Of a stretch of DNA of 6,910 bases, positions 1 through 6,152 are shown piece after piece (the first letter of the stretch is position 1; each line of letters opens with the position of its first letter). Source of the stretch: an uncultured Alphaproteobacteria bacterium. Its GTDB lineage: Bacteria > Pseudomonadota > Alphaproteobacteria > RF32 > CAG-239. The translations under genes were made by a program, and so were the position numbers. The notes under the pieces were generated by a model that was given only the letters and a program-made list of their open reading frames with translations, did not search any database and was not told where the DNA came from. The stretch spans positions 1 through 6,910 of the forward strand of contig CATGXW010000041.1 in the NCBI GenBank assembly GCA_949542085.1. Direction: 5' to 3'.

Positions 1-72
1 AATACCTTATTTTCAGGAAAAAAAGGCGGGGATACAGACCGTGTTCTGCCTGTCGTGGTCTTTAAAAAGTGA
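1..72 (+). CDS. Possible C-terminal end of an unidentified protein (partial)
   Basis: From base 1 a forward frame reads 23 residues and stops at TGA (70-72); it ends GGDTDRVLPVVVFKK. The start lies outside the window. The other two forward frames are also open over this short stretch, so openness alone proves nothing. This frame is favoured because its stop is followed immediately by a strong hairpin terminator and because its composition looks protein-like. No family is recognised and no function is proposed. Confidence 0.35.
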   Translation, partial: NTLFSGKKGGDTDRVLPVVVFKK

Positions 73-109
73 AAAAGTCCCGCTTTACAAGCAGGACTTT
101 TCCGTTTTT
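73..109. terminator. Hairpin terminator, probably bidirectional
   Basis: The arms at 73-83 and 91-101 (AAAAGTCC and GGACTTTT plus an inner GC pair) enclose the loop TTTACAA. On the forward strand pair 81/93 is a C-A mismatch, and a T-tract follows at 105-109. On the reverse strand the same position is a U-G wobble, giving an 11-bp stem followed by U-rich sequence. It therefore fits the reverse-strand gene ending at 142 slightly better, but could also end the forward gene stopping at 72. The two genes would be convergent here. Confidence 0.7.
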
Positions 110-141
110 CAAATGGTACAGTTTTAAGGTAAAAGATTGTC

Positions 142-223
142 TTATATTGCCGTAAAAGTGATACCGCTTTTGCTACGGTGTAAGCGGGCGTTGCCCTTGA
201 CGGTGGAGCCGTCTTTGAGCGGC
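142..223 (-). pseudogene. Out-of-frame continuation of the small hypothetical gene
   Basis: Past the TAA at 224-226, shifting forward by one base gives an open frame of about 27 residues, beginning KPLKDGSTVKGNARL and ending ITFTAI, with a TAA stop at 142-144. Its codons keep the same C-ending bias (GGC, ACC, GTC, AAC) as the upstream frame, and the terminator hairpin lies about 40 bases beyond this second stop, not right after the first. Both points suggest it was once, or still is, the C-terminus of the same protein. Upstream of about 240 this frame turns into Ser/Pro/Ala-rich low-complexity sequence typical of a wrong frame, so the break most likely falls near 224-240. It may be a real mutation, an assembly error or, less likely, translational frameshifting. 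Confidence 0.45.
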
Positions 224-427
224 TTACAGAGGGCTTCCGTGGCCGAGGTTGATGAGGAAGCCGGGGATGCCGTTCTTCTCTGCGGGAGCGGCCATGTGCT
301 GGGTCTTGCCCTTGGTTGAGGCGGGGATGATGACGCGGCACATTGTCGGAGTTGCGAGGAGGGTGATGTTACGGCTGTTTGAGAATGCTTCAAACTTCTC
401 TACGATGTAGTTTTGTACAGTATTCAT
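224..427 (-). CDS. Small hypothetical protein, likely frame-disrupted at its 3' end
   Basis: The family is not recognised. The frame from ATG 427 encodes 67 residues beginning MNTVQNYIVEKFEAF and ending with a Gly-rich segment, GFLINLGHGSPL, before TAA (224-226). No signal peptide or membrane segment is visible. Codon choice is strongly biased: all Ile codons are ATC, all four Lys are AAG and five of six Asn are AAC, unlike the mixed usage of neighbouring genes. That bias suggests high expression or a different origin. An in-frame ATG at 499 exists, but it lies upstream of the probable transcription start, so 427 is preferred. No clear Shine-Dalgarno precedes 427; the leader there is A-rich (ACAAAAACAAAC). 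The coding signal continues in another frame to 142, so the true product may be about 94 residues. It lies downstream of alaS on the same strand, but with its own promoter. Confidence 0.6.
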   Translation of the reverse strand: MNTVQNYIVEKFEAFSNSRNITLLATPTMCRVIIPASTKGKTQHMAAPAEKNGIPGFLINLGHGSPL

Positions 428-445
428 TTGAAAGTTTGTTTTTGT

Positions 446-469
446 GCTTAATAGCATAAAACTATAAGC
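446..469 (-). promoter_or_regulatory. Hairpin in the 5' leader of the small gene
   Basis: Read on the reverse strand, arms GCTTATAG and CTATTAAGC form an eight-pair stem with one bulged T around the loop TTTTATG. The hairpin ends 18 bases before the ATG at 427 and is followed by an unstructured A-rich stretch. It could stabilise the mRNA or modulate initiation; no known riboswitch or leader class is recognised. Confidence 0.35.
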
Positions 470-510
470 GGGTTCATGATAGTTTACACGATAATTCAAT
501 TTCTAAAAGT

Positions 511-539
511 ATTAAAGCATATTTTGAAATTTAAATCAA
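511..539 (-). promoter_or_regulatory. Sigma-70-type promoter of the small gene
   Basis: On the reverse strand a -35 box TTGATT (539-534) is followed by a 17-base spacer and a -10 box TTTAAT (516-511, five of six matches to consensus). A TG sits one base before the -10 box, an extended -10 feature. Transcription would begin near 504, giving a leader of about 77 bases. A/T-tract DNA at 545-570 lies where an UP element would be. Confidence 0.55.
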
Positions 540-552
540 GTACAAAAATGAC

Positions 553-568
553 AAAAAATGCATTTTTT
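553..568. repeat. A/T-rich 16-bp perfect palindrome upstream of the promoter
   Basis: AAAAAATGCATTTTTT is its own reverse complement, centred between 560 and 561, and the symmetry extends outward with one extra T (CAAAAAATG/CATTTTTTTG). It lies about 14 bases upstream of the -35 box of the small gene. It could be an UP element contacted by RNA polymerase alpha subunits, or a binding site for a dimeric regulator. In an AT-rich intergenic region chance occurrence is also possible. Confidence 0.4.
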
Positions 569-603
569 TGTATAAATATTGTTTTTCAATCGGTTATATA
601 AAA

Positions 604-631
604 GAAACTCCCCAATAATGAGGGGAGTTTC
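604..631 (-). terminator. Rho-independent terminator of alaS
   Basis: A perfect 10-bp stem, GAAACTCCCC (604-613) with GGGGAGTTTC (622-631), encloses an 8-base loop. It starts 21 bases past the alaS stop codon. On the reverse strand the stem is followed by TTTTATAT, a short U-tract. It separates alaS from the small gene downstream. Confidence 0.8.
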
Positions 632-652
632 CGGAAGTTTGTCATCTAATAA

Positions 653-3277
653 TTAAATTGCCTGACGCAAAGCTTCAATAGCTTCATCGATTCTGCTCGA
701 ATCCGGTCCGCCGGTTTGCGCCATATCCGCACGACCGCCGCCACCTTGGGCCCCGACAAACGGAGCTACGACTTTTATCAGCTTATCCGCAGGGTAGGTC
801 GCTTTGATATTGTCGCTAACGCCGATAACCACAGAGGCTTTTCCGTCCGTTGTTGAAAAGAGGGCAATCAATGTGTCGTCTTTTGACTGAGATTTGATTT
901 CGTCAATGAAAGCTTTCAATTCTTTTGGAGAAATATTTTCCAAAACTTTTGCCACAAACTTAACATTTTTGATTTGTTCAAATTGCTTTGAATTATCAGC
1001 CGCCTGACCGTTAACCAACTTCTTTTTCATTTCAAACAATTGAACTTCAAGCTCTTTCTTTTCATCAAGCAATTGTTTGATGCGGTTTTCCAAATCGCTG
1101 ATGCCGACTTTGAGGCAATTACCGGCGCGATGCAAACAATCTTCCATATCCAGAGCAAATTGCTCGGCCGCGGCACCGGTAACACATTCCAAACGACGCA
1201 CACCGGCTGCAACAGCGCCTTCGCTGATAATGTTGAAATAGCCGATATTACCGGTTTGTTTAACGTGTGTTCCGCCGCAAAGTTCGGTGGATACGCCGTC
1301 ACCGACGCACACAACGCGAACTTCATCACCGTATTTTTCACCAAACAAAGCCATGGCCCCCGAATTAACAGCCTCATCATGAGACATCAATTTGGTGCTC
1401 ACCGGTAAATTTTCGCGAATCAAAGCATTAACTGTTGTCTCCAATTCCCGAATTTCCGATTCGCTAATCTGTTTGGGATAGGCAATGTCAAAACGCATTC
1501 TGTCGGCTGCAACCATAGAGCCTTTTTGAGTAACGCTGGCGCCGAATTTTTCCTGCAAAGCATGATGGAGCAGGTGTGTTACCGTGTGATTGGCTTCAAT
1601 AGCATGACGATTCGTCGCATCAACCTCAAAAGTGACCATAGCGCCTTTCTTAACGGTACCTTTATTCAATTTACAAACATGAACATAGAGACCGTCGAGC
1701 TTTTTCTTAGTGTCAAGAACATCCGCTTCAAAATCGGCATTGACGATTCGGCCTTTATCACCGACTTGACCGCCCATTTCGGCATAAAAAGGTGTCTGAT
1801 TTGCCAAAAGATAGAATTCTCCGACAGTAACGGTGTCAACCTCTTGGTTATTTTGAACCAAAGCTGTGATTTGAGCATCGGTTTTTAGTGTCGTGTAACC
1901 CAAAAACTCGGTGGCCGGCAATTTTTCCTGAATGGCAAACCAAATTTTTTCTGTTCCCGCATCGCCTGAACCGGCCCAGTTTTTGCGGGCTTCCGCTTTT
2001 TGGCGTTCCATTGCCGCGTCAAAAGCGTTGGTGTCAACAGCAATGTTTTTCAGACGCAGGGCATCCTGAGTTAAATCTAGCGGAAAACCATAGGTATCAT
2101 AGAGTTTGAATGCTGTTTCGCCATTGAACGTGTCGCCGGCTTTCAGATGTCCGGCTTCATCGTCCAGAAGACGCAAACCTTTATCCAGTGTTTTCAAAAA
2201 GCGTTCTTCTTCACAGCGGATTGTTTCTTTGATAAGGGGTTCCGCTTTATAAAGTTCGGGGTAGGCTTCCCCCATTTCCTTTTGCAAAGCGGGAAGAAGT
2301 TTATACATCATCGGTTCTTTTACGCCGAGCATGTAAGCGTGGCGCATTGAACGACGCATAATGCGGCGCAGAACATAACCTCGCCCTTCGTTTGAGGGTA
2401 AAACGCCGTCAGCGATTAAAAAGGCTGTGGAACGCAAGTGGTCGGCGATTACATTGTGTGATGCTTTAAGCGGACCTTCCGGATCAGAGTTGGCGTAATC
2501 GGCGATTGCTTTAATCAGGTTTTGGAAAATATCAATTTCATAGTTCGAGTGAACACCTTGCAAAATAGCGGCGATTCGTTCCAATCCCATACCGGTATCG
2601 ATTGACGGACGCTTCAAAGGAATTCTGGTTCCGTCCGGCAGGTCTTCAAATTGGTCAAAAACCAAATTCCAAATTTCAATCCAACGGTCGCCGTCTTCTT
2701 CCGGTGTGCCCGGAAGACCGCCCCAAACTTCGGGACCATGGTCAAAAAAGATTTCGGAGCAGGGACCGCAAGGACCTGTGTCACCCATTTGCCAGAAGTT
2801 ATCTTTAGTGGCAATCGGAATAATACGGTCATCCGGCAGGCCGGAAACTTTTTTCCAAATTTGGCGAGCTTCGTCATCTGTATGATAATAAGTCACGGCC
2901 AAACGGCTTTTATCAATGCCGAATTCTTTATTGACGACTTCCCATGCAAAGCGGATGGCATCATCTTTGAAATAATCACCAAACGAAAAGTTGCCGAGCA
3001 TTTCAAAGAAAGTATGGTGTCTGACCGTATAGCCGACATTGTCCAAATCATTATGTTTTCCACCGGCACGGACAGATTTTTGGGAAGTTGCCGCTCGGGT
3101 GTAATCGCGTGTTTCATTACCGGCCAAAATATTTTTGAACTGAACCATACCGGAGTTGGTAAACATCAGGGTAGGGTCGTTATTCGGCACCAAAGAAGAT
3201 GAAGGAACGATTTTGTGCCCGTTCTTGGCAAAATAGTCAAGGAACGTGCTTCTGATTTGTTTAACAGCAATAGTCAT
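653..3277 (-). CDS. alaS: Alanyl-tRNA synthetase
   Basis: Class II cytoplasmic enzyme that attaches alanine to tRNA-Ala using ATP and hydrolyses mischarged Ser- and Gly-tRNA. The 874-residue length is full size for the family. The N-terminal catalytic core shows SSSLVPNNDPTLMFTNSGM (26-44), the motif 2 region RHHTFFEMLGNFSFGDYFK (86-104), and DTGMGLERI (227-235) with GYVLRRIMRRSMRHA (300-314). The editing domain carries the zinc-binding signatures HTVTH (H564, H568) and CGGTH (C667, H671). A charged, coiled-coil-like stretch (about 727-755) leads to the C-Ala domain with GGGGRADMAQTGG (845-857). All key motifs are present, so it should be active. Start ATG 3277 aligns with the usual N-terminus (IRSTFLDYF), though the Shine-Dalgarno is weak (GGGAAA). 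tspO lies 78 bases upstream on the same strand; a candidate promoter sits between them and a terminator follows. Confidence 0.98.
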   Translation of the reverse strand: MTIAVKQIRSTFLDYFAKNGHKIVPSSSLVPNNDPTLMFTNSGMVQFKNILAGNETRDYTRAATSQKSVRAGGKHNDLDNVGYTVRHHTFFEMLGNFSFGDYFKDDAIRFAWEVVNKEFGIDKSRLAVTYYHTDDEARQIWKKVSGLPDDRIIPIATKDNFWQMGDTGPCGPCSEIFFDHGPEVWGGLPGTPEEDGDRWIEIWNLVFDQFEDLPDGTRIPLKRPSIDTGMGLERIAAILQGVHSNYEIDIFQNLIKAIADYANSDPEGPLKASHNVIADHLRSTAFLIADGVLPSNEGRGYVLRRIMRRSMRHAYMLGVKEPMMYKLLPALQKEMGEAYPELYKAEPLIKETIRCEEERFLKTLDKGLRLLDDEAGHLKAGDTFNGETAFKLYDTYGFPLDLTQDALRLKNIAVDTNAFDAAMERQKAEARKNWAGSGDAGTEKIWFAIQEKLPATEFLGYTTLKTDAQITALVQNNQEVDTVTVGEFYLLANQTPFYAEMGGQVGDKGRIVNADFEADVLDTKKKLDGLYVHVCKLNKGTVKKGAMVTFEVDATNRHAIEANHTVTHLLHHALQEKFGASVTQKGSMVAADRMRFDIAYPKQISESEIRELETTVNALIRENLPVSTKLMSHDEAVNSGAMALFGEKYGDEVRVVCVGDGVSTELCGGTHVKQTGNIGYFNIISEGAVAAGVRRLECVTGAAAEQFALDMEDCLHRAGNCLKVGISDLENRIKQLLDEKKELEVQLFEMKKKLVNGQAADNSKQFEQIKNVKFVAKVLENISPKELKAFIDEIKSQSKDDTLIALFSTTDGKASVVIGVSDNIKATYPADKLIKVVAPFVGAQGGGGRADMAQTGGPDSSRIDEAIEALRQAI

Positions 3278-3315
3278 TTTTTATTTCCCAAAAATCAAAA
3301 AATATTAACTTGCTA

Positions 3316-3344
3316 TTAATAAAACAAAGAAGCACGCCTGTCTA
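3316..3344 (-). promoter_or_regulatory. Candidate alaS promoter
   Basis: On the reverse strand TAGACA (3344-3339, five of six matches to TTGACA) is followed by a 17-base spacer and TATTAA (3321-3316). Transcription would start near 3309, about 30 bases before the alaS ATG. No terminator separates tspO from alaS, so read-through from tspO is also possible. No T-box-like leader fits in the short gap. Confidence 0.4.
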
Positions 3345-3355
3345 GAGAAATTTTA

Positions 3356-3841
3356 TTAAAACTCTACGATTGCTCCGTAAAAATACAGGAAGCAAAAGTT
3401 TAGAAAACTTGCGTAAACCAGCCACCAAAAATAAGGATAAAGCAACCAAGAGGCTTTCTTGTCAATTCTGCTGAATATTTGTATCATCTTGAAGACAACG
3501 ACGTCGAGGAAAAAGATGATGACAAAGGCCAAACCGATATACCCCAAGTAAAAGAAGACGAAACACCAAATGATTTGCAGAAGGAGCTGTCCGACAAACA
3601 GGCGGTTTATTTTTCTCTGACAGTCAAATTCGGCGCGGATTAATGTTAGGGCAAAGGAAACGGCCATCAGAAAATATAGAATGTTCCAGATAATTGGAAA
3701 CCATGAATTCGGCGGTGTTAAGGGCAATCTCGGGAGATTGTCGTACCAAGCGGCCAAGCCGTATCGCGTGAAAAATCCGGCGATATATGAGGTTAATGCC
3801 ACAATAACAAATGCGTAAATAAATTTTATCATATGTTTCAT
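3356..3841 (-). CDS. tspO: TspO/MBR family integral membrane protein
   Basis: Homologue of the bacterial tryptophan-rich sensory protein and the mitochondrial translocator protein, a five-helix membrane protein that binds porphyrins and related ligands and has been tied to tetrapyrrole homeostasis and stress responses. The 161 residues give five hydrophobic segments (about 5-25, 46-69, 82-100, 102-122 and 131-156). Family landmarks are the first-loop WYDNLPRLPLTPPNSWFPIIW (32-52), QLLLQIIWCFVFF (85-97) and the last-helix LLYPYFWWLVYASFLNF (133-149). The Asn usually found in QLxxNxxW is Gln here (Q89). ATG 3841 is chosen because AAGGA lies 7 bases upstream; a second ATG three codons in is less well placed. 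It is divergent from sfsA and runs towards alaS. The substrate in this organism cannot be told from sequence. Confidence 0.92.
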   Translation of the reverse strand: MKHMIKFIYAFVIVALTSYIAGFFTRYGLAAWYDNLPRLPLTPPNSWFPIIWNILYFLMAVSFALTLIRAEFDCQRKINRLFVGQLLLQIIWCFVFFYLGYIGLAFVIIFFLDVVVFKMIQIFSRIDKKASWLLYPYFWWLVYASFLNFCFLYFYGAIVEF

Positions 3842-3851
3842 CAGGATATCC

Positions 3852-3879
3852 TTGCCAAAAAATGAATTTTATATAATAT
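3852..3879 (+). promoter_or_regulatory. Candidate promoter for the sfsA-map-radC operon
   Basis: TTGCCA (3852-3857) is followed by a 16-base spacer and TAATAT (3874-3879). A perfect TATAAT also overlaps at 3872-3877, but with only a 14-base spacer. Transcription would start near 3886, about 30 bases before the sfsA start. The -35 box overlaps the ribosome-binding region of the divergent tspO gene. A tspO promoter must also lie in this 76-base gap; TTATTG (3893-3888) with TAAAAT (3871-3866) is a weak candidate. Confidence 0.4.
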
Positions 3880-3917
3880 CTAATGGTCAATAACATGATT
3901 TAAAGGCAAGGACTGAT

Positions 3918-4610
3918 TTGAATATCGAAAAAAATCTGATTCGGGGTGAAATTGTCAAAAGGTATAATTCTCTTTTGATGGATGTGCGTTTGGATGGCGG
4001 AAAAATCATTACAGCCTTTTGTTCTTCCTTGAAAATCGGAAATATTTGTGTTGCGGGAAATTATGTTTATTTGAAAAAACAGCCGCGACTTCGGATCGTG
4101 CAACATGAAATTGAGTTTATTGAAACCAAAGATGGGTTGATTCTCGTTAATCCGACTTACAAACGTCAATTGTTTTTGGAGGCGTTTGAACAGGGAATGG
4201 TGTCGGAATTGCGGGATTTTTCCGCATGTAGAGAATTTTCTTCCGGTGAAGCCTTAAGTTTTGCCGACTTTGAATTAATGAATAAAAATCATGAAAAATG
4301 CGTGGTTTTTATTGAAAATGTATATGGAAAATTAGGCGGATACTCTGCTTTTCCTGAGGGTATAAATTTTTTTGAAATAGAGATGTTTGAAAATCTTGCC
4401 CGTCTGAGAAAGAAAGGATACCGGACGATTGTGTTTATGATTGTGCCGAGAGAAGATTGCGCCGAGGCAAAATTCAGCTGGGGGCTTGATCCCGTCGCCG
4501 CAGCTAAAATATTCGATGAGGCGAAAAACGGGCTTGAATTTATTTGTTATGGATGTAATGTTGGTACAAATAATGTAACAATCAACAGATCGATGAATAT
4601 TTTATATTGA
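3918..4610 (+). CDS. sfsA: SfsA-family protein with a degenerate active site
   Basis: SfsA proteins were found as stimulators of sugar fermentation genes in E. coli, bind DNA and are now classed as DNA/RNA nucleases with a PD-(D/E)xK-like fold. The 230-residue length and overall pattern match: LIRGEIVKRYNSLLMDV (7-23), a mid-domain EALSFADFEL (111-120), AFPEG (144-148) and the C-terminal IVFMIVPRED (171-180). Compared with E. coli SfsA as I recall it, the N-terminal HCPNTGxM becomes FCSSLKIG (34-41), RSRIDF becomes LSFADF with only D117 kept, IEVKSV becomes FIENV (F131 and E133 in place of Glu and Lys), and FPDAVTxRGxKHL loses its charged residues. The reading frame is intact. It is therefore probably a diverged, perhaps catalytically inactive member. 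Start TTG 3918 has AAGGA 5 bases upstream and keeps the family N-terminus. First gene of an operon with map and radC. Confidence 0.85.
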   Translation: MNIEKNLIRGEIVKRYNSLLMDVRLDGGKIITAFCSSLKIGNICVAGNYVYLKKQPRLRIVQHEIEFIETKDGLILVNPTYKRQLFLEAFEQGMVSELRDFSACREFSSGEALSFADFELMNKNHEKCVVFIENVYGKLGGYSAFPEGINFFEIEMFENLARLRKKGYRTIVFMIVPREDCAEAKFSWGLDPVAAAKIFDEAKNGLEFICYGCNVGTNNVTINRSMNILY

Positions 4611-4626
4611 TAACCGAGGTGAAATT

Positions 4627-5439
4627 TTGAGTTTTAAGCGTAAAGATGGGATTGTCATTCATGATGACCCGCAAGACTTTGAAAAGATGAGAGCTGCCGG
4701 AAAAGTGGCTGCGGAATGTTTGGATTATATAACTCCGTATGTGCAAGTTGGTGTTTCAACCGGTGAGCTGGATGATTTGTGCCGAGAGTTTATGATAGCC
4801 AAGGGAGCTGTTCCGGCCTGCCTCGGATATCACGGATATCCCAAATCTGTCTGCATTTCCATCAATCATGTTATTTGCCACGGTATTCCAGATTATGAAC
4901 GCAAACTGGCGGACGGCGACATGTTGAACATCGATGTGACGGCAATTGTCGACGGATGGTATGGTGATACCAGTCGTATGTATTTTGCCGGAAAACCGTC
5001 TGTTAAAGCCAAAAGATTAACGGAAGTGACCTATGAATGTCTGATGCGCGGAATTGATGTCGTCAAACCGGGGGCCAGACTGGGAGATATCGGAGCGGTT
5101 ATTGAAGAATATGCTCATAAATATGGCTATTCCGTTGTTGACATGTTCTGCGGTCATGGATTGGGACAAGTTTTTCATGATGCGCCGAATGTCATGCATT
5201 GTGGCAAAAAAGGAACGGGAGCTTTGTTGGAAGAAGGTATGTTCTTTACCATAGAACCGATGATAAATATCGGCAAACCTGACGGCATTATTCTGGCAAA
5301 CGGTTGGACGGCTGTTACCAGAGACAAAAGTCTATCAGCTCAGTTCGAGCATTCTTTAGCCGTTACCAAAGATGGATATGAGGTGTTTACTTATTCACCT
5401 CAGGGTTTGGACAAACCACCGTACAAAATAGAAAAATAA
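4627..5439 (+). CDS. map: Methionine aminopeptidase, type I
   Basis: Cytosolic metalloprotease that removes the initiator methionine from nascent proteins when the second residue is small. The 270 residues have the pita-bread fold signatures. Metal ligands are D103 (NIDVTAIVDG), D114 (YGDTSRM), H177 (CGHGLG), E210 (TIEPM) and E241 (QFEHS), each six residues beyond its E. coli counterpart; the substrate-contacting histidines also match at H85 (CHGIP) and H184. There is no N-terminal zinc-finger extension. The tail GLDKPPYKIEK resembles alphaproteobacterial versions. Start TTG 4627 is chosen because GAGGTG lies 5 bases upstream and no in-frame ATG occurs before residue 21, which would delete conserved N-terminal sequence. 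It follows sfsA by 16 bases and precedes radC by 11, consistent with one transcript. Expected to be essential and active. Confidence 0.97.
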   Translation: MSFKRKDGIVIHDDPQDFEKMRAAGKVAAECLDYITPYVQVGVSTGELDDLCREFMIAKGAVPACLGYHGYPKSVCISINHVICHGIPDYERKLADGDMLNIDVTAIVDGWYGDTSRMYFAGKPSVKAKRLTEVTYECLMRGIDVVKPGARLGDIGAVIEEYAHKYGYSVVDMFCGHGLGQVFHDAPNVMHCGKKGTGALLEEGMFFTIEPMINIGKPDGIILANGWTAVTRDKSLSAQFEHSLAVTKDGYEVFTYSPQGLDKPPYKIEK

Positions 5440-5450
5440 AAGGACTAATT

Positions 5451-6152
5451 GTGACTACCCGGGATAAAGAACCAGATTATTTGGGACACCGCCAAAGAAT
5501 GCGGTCACGTTTTCTTATGAGCGAAGGTCGTGATATGGCGGATTATGAATTATTGGAGTTGCTTTTGATGCAGGCTATTCCCAGAAGGGATGTCAAACCC
5601 TTGGCAAAAGCAATGATAAAACAATTTGGCAGTTTTGCCGATGTGATTAATGCGCCTCTTAATGACCTTCTCTCAATTCCGGGAGTAAAAGAAAATACCG
5701 CAACGGTTTTGAAGATTGTAAAAGCGGCTTCTTTGCGAACATCATGGCAAACACTGGAAAGTTCAGATGCTCCGATTATCAGTAATATTGATGCTATGCT
5801 TGATTACTGCCGCTCTTCAATGTGTTTTTCAGATGTCGAAGAAGTTCGTTTAATTTATTTGGATGTTCGCTTGCGTGTCATAGGAACGGAAATTATGCAA
5901 CGAGGAACGTTTAACGGCGTGGCGTTGCATCCGCGAGAGATTGTTAAGGCCGCAATGGCCAGAAACGCCGGCGGAATTATCATGGTACACAATCATCCTT
6001 CCGGAGATGTAAGTCCTTCAAGGGCAGATATAGAAATGACCCGAGCGATAAATGAGGCTTGCAAAACAGTTTCAATCAAAATGTTTGATCACCTGATCAT
6101 CAGTCGCCGGGGTCATTTCAGCTTTTCTGAAAATCGCGTCCTTTGGGATTAG
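5451..6152 (+). CDS. radC: RadC family JAMM-domain protein
   Basis: RadC proteins were named for a radiation-sensitivity allele later assigned to another gene; their cellular role remains unclear, although the fold is that of a JAMM/MPN+ metalloprotease. The 233 residues begin with the family's YLGHRQRMRSRF (10-21) and DYELLELLLMQAIPRRDVKPLA (31-52), then a helix-hairpin-helix-like segment LLSIPGVKENTA (73-84). The C-terminal JAMM motif is complete: E163 in HPREIV, then HNHPSGDVSPSRAD with H180, H182, S190 and D193. Metal binding is therefore expected. Start GTG 5451 has AAGGA 6 bases upstream, overlapping the end of map, and gives the normal N-terminus. It is the last gene of the sfsA-map-radC operon. 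Its TAG stop overlaps the stop codon of the convergent marC-like gene, and no terminator hairpin is seen between them. Confidence 0.95.
   Translation: MTTRDKEPDYLGHRQRMRSRFLMSEGRDMADYELLELLLMQAIPRRDVKPLAKAMIKQFGSFADVINAPLNDLLSIPGVKENTATVLKIVKAASLRTSWQTLESSDAPIISNIDAMLDYCRSSMCFSDVEEVRLIYLDVRLRVIGTEIMQRGTFNGVALHPREIVKAAMARNAGGIIMVHNHPSGDVSPSRADIEMTRAINEACKTVSIKMFDHLIISRRGHFSFSENRVLWD

Noticed and set aside
220..240. Programmed +1 frameshift like that of release factor 2
   Set aside because: The sequence CTG TAA G resembles CTT TGA C only loosely; CTG cannot re-pair well with the shifted codon and no internal Shine-Dalgarno-like stimulator is visible. A mutation or assembly indel is simpler.
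137..319. Forward frame opposite the small reverse gene
   Set aside because: The reverse strand has the promoter, the codon bias and the better terminator orientation; the forward frame has none of these.
1040..1408. Forward open frame of 122 codons inside alaS
   Set aside because: Antisense to the conserved editing and C-terminal region, with no family features or supporting signals.
2651..3202. Forward open frame of 183 codons inside alaS
   Set aside because: It is fully antisense to the highly conserved catalytic region of alaS, has no recognisable domain and has composition expected of a complementary-strand frame.
3278..3355. T-box or other tRNA-sensing leader before alaS
   Set aside because: The gap is only 78 bases, lacks the T-box core and antiterminator structures, and such leaders are not typical of Alphaproteobacteria.
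3900..4169. Reverse frame over the tspO-sfsA gap and the start of sfsA
   Set aside because: It is antisense to the SfsA N-terminus, covers the promoter region and has no recognisable features.
5054..5254. Alternative forward frame inside map
   Set aside because: It overlaps the metal-binding core of Map in another frame and shows no independent start signal or family match.
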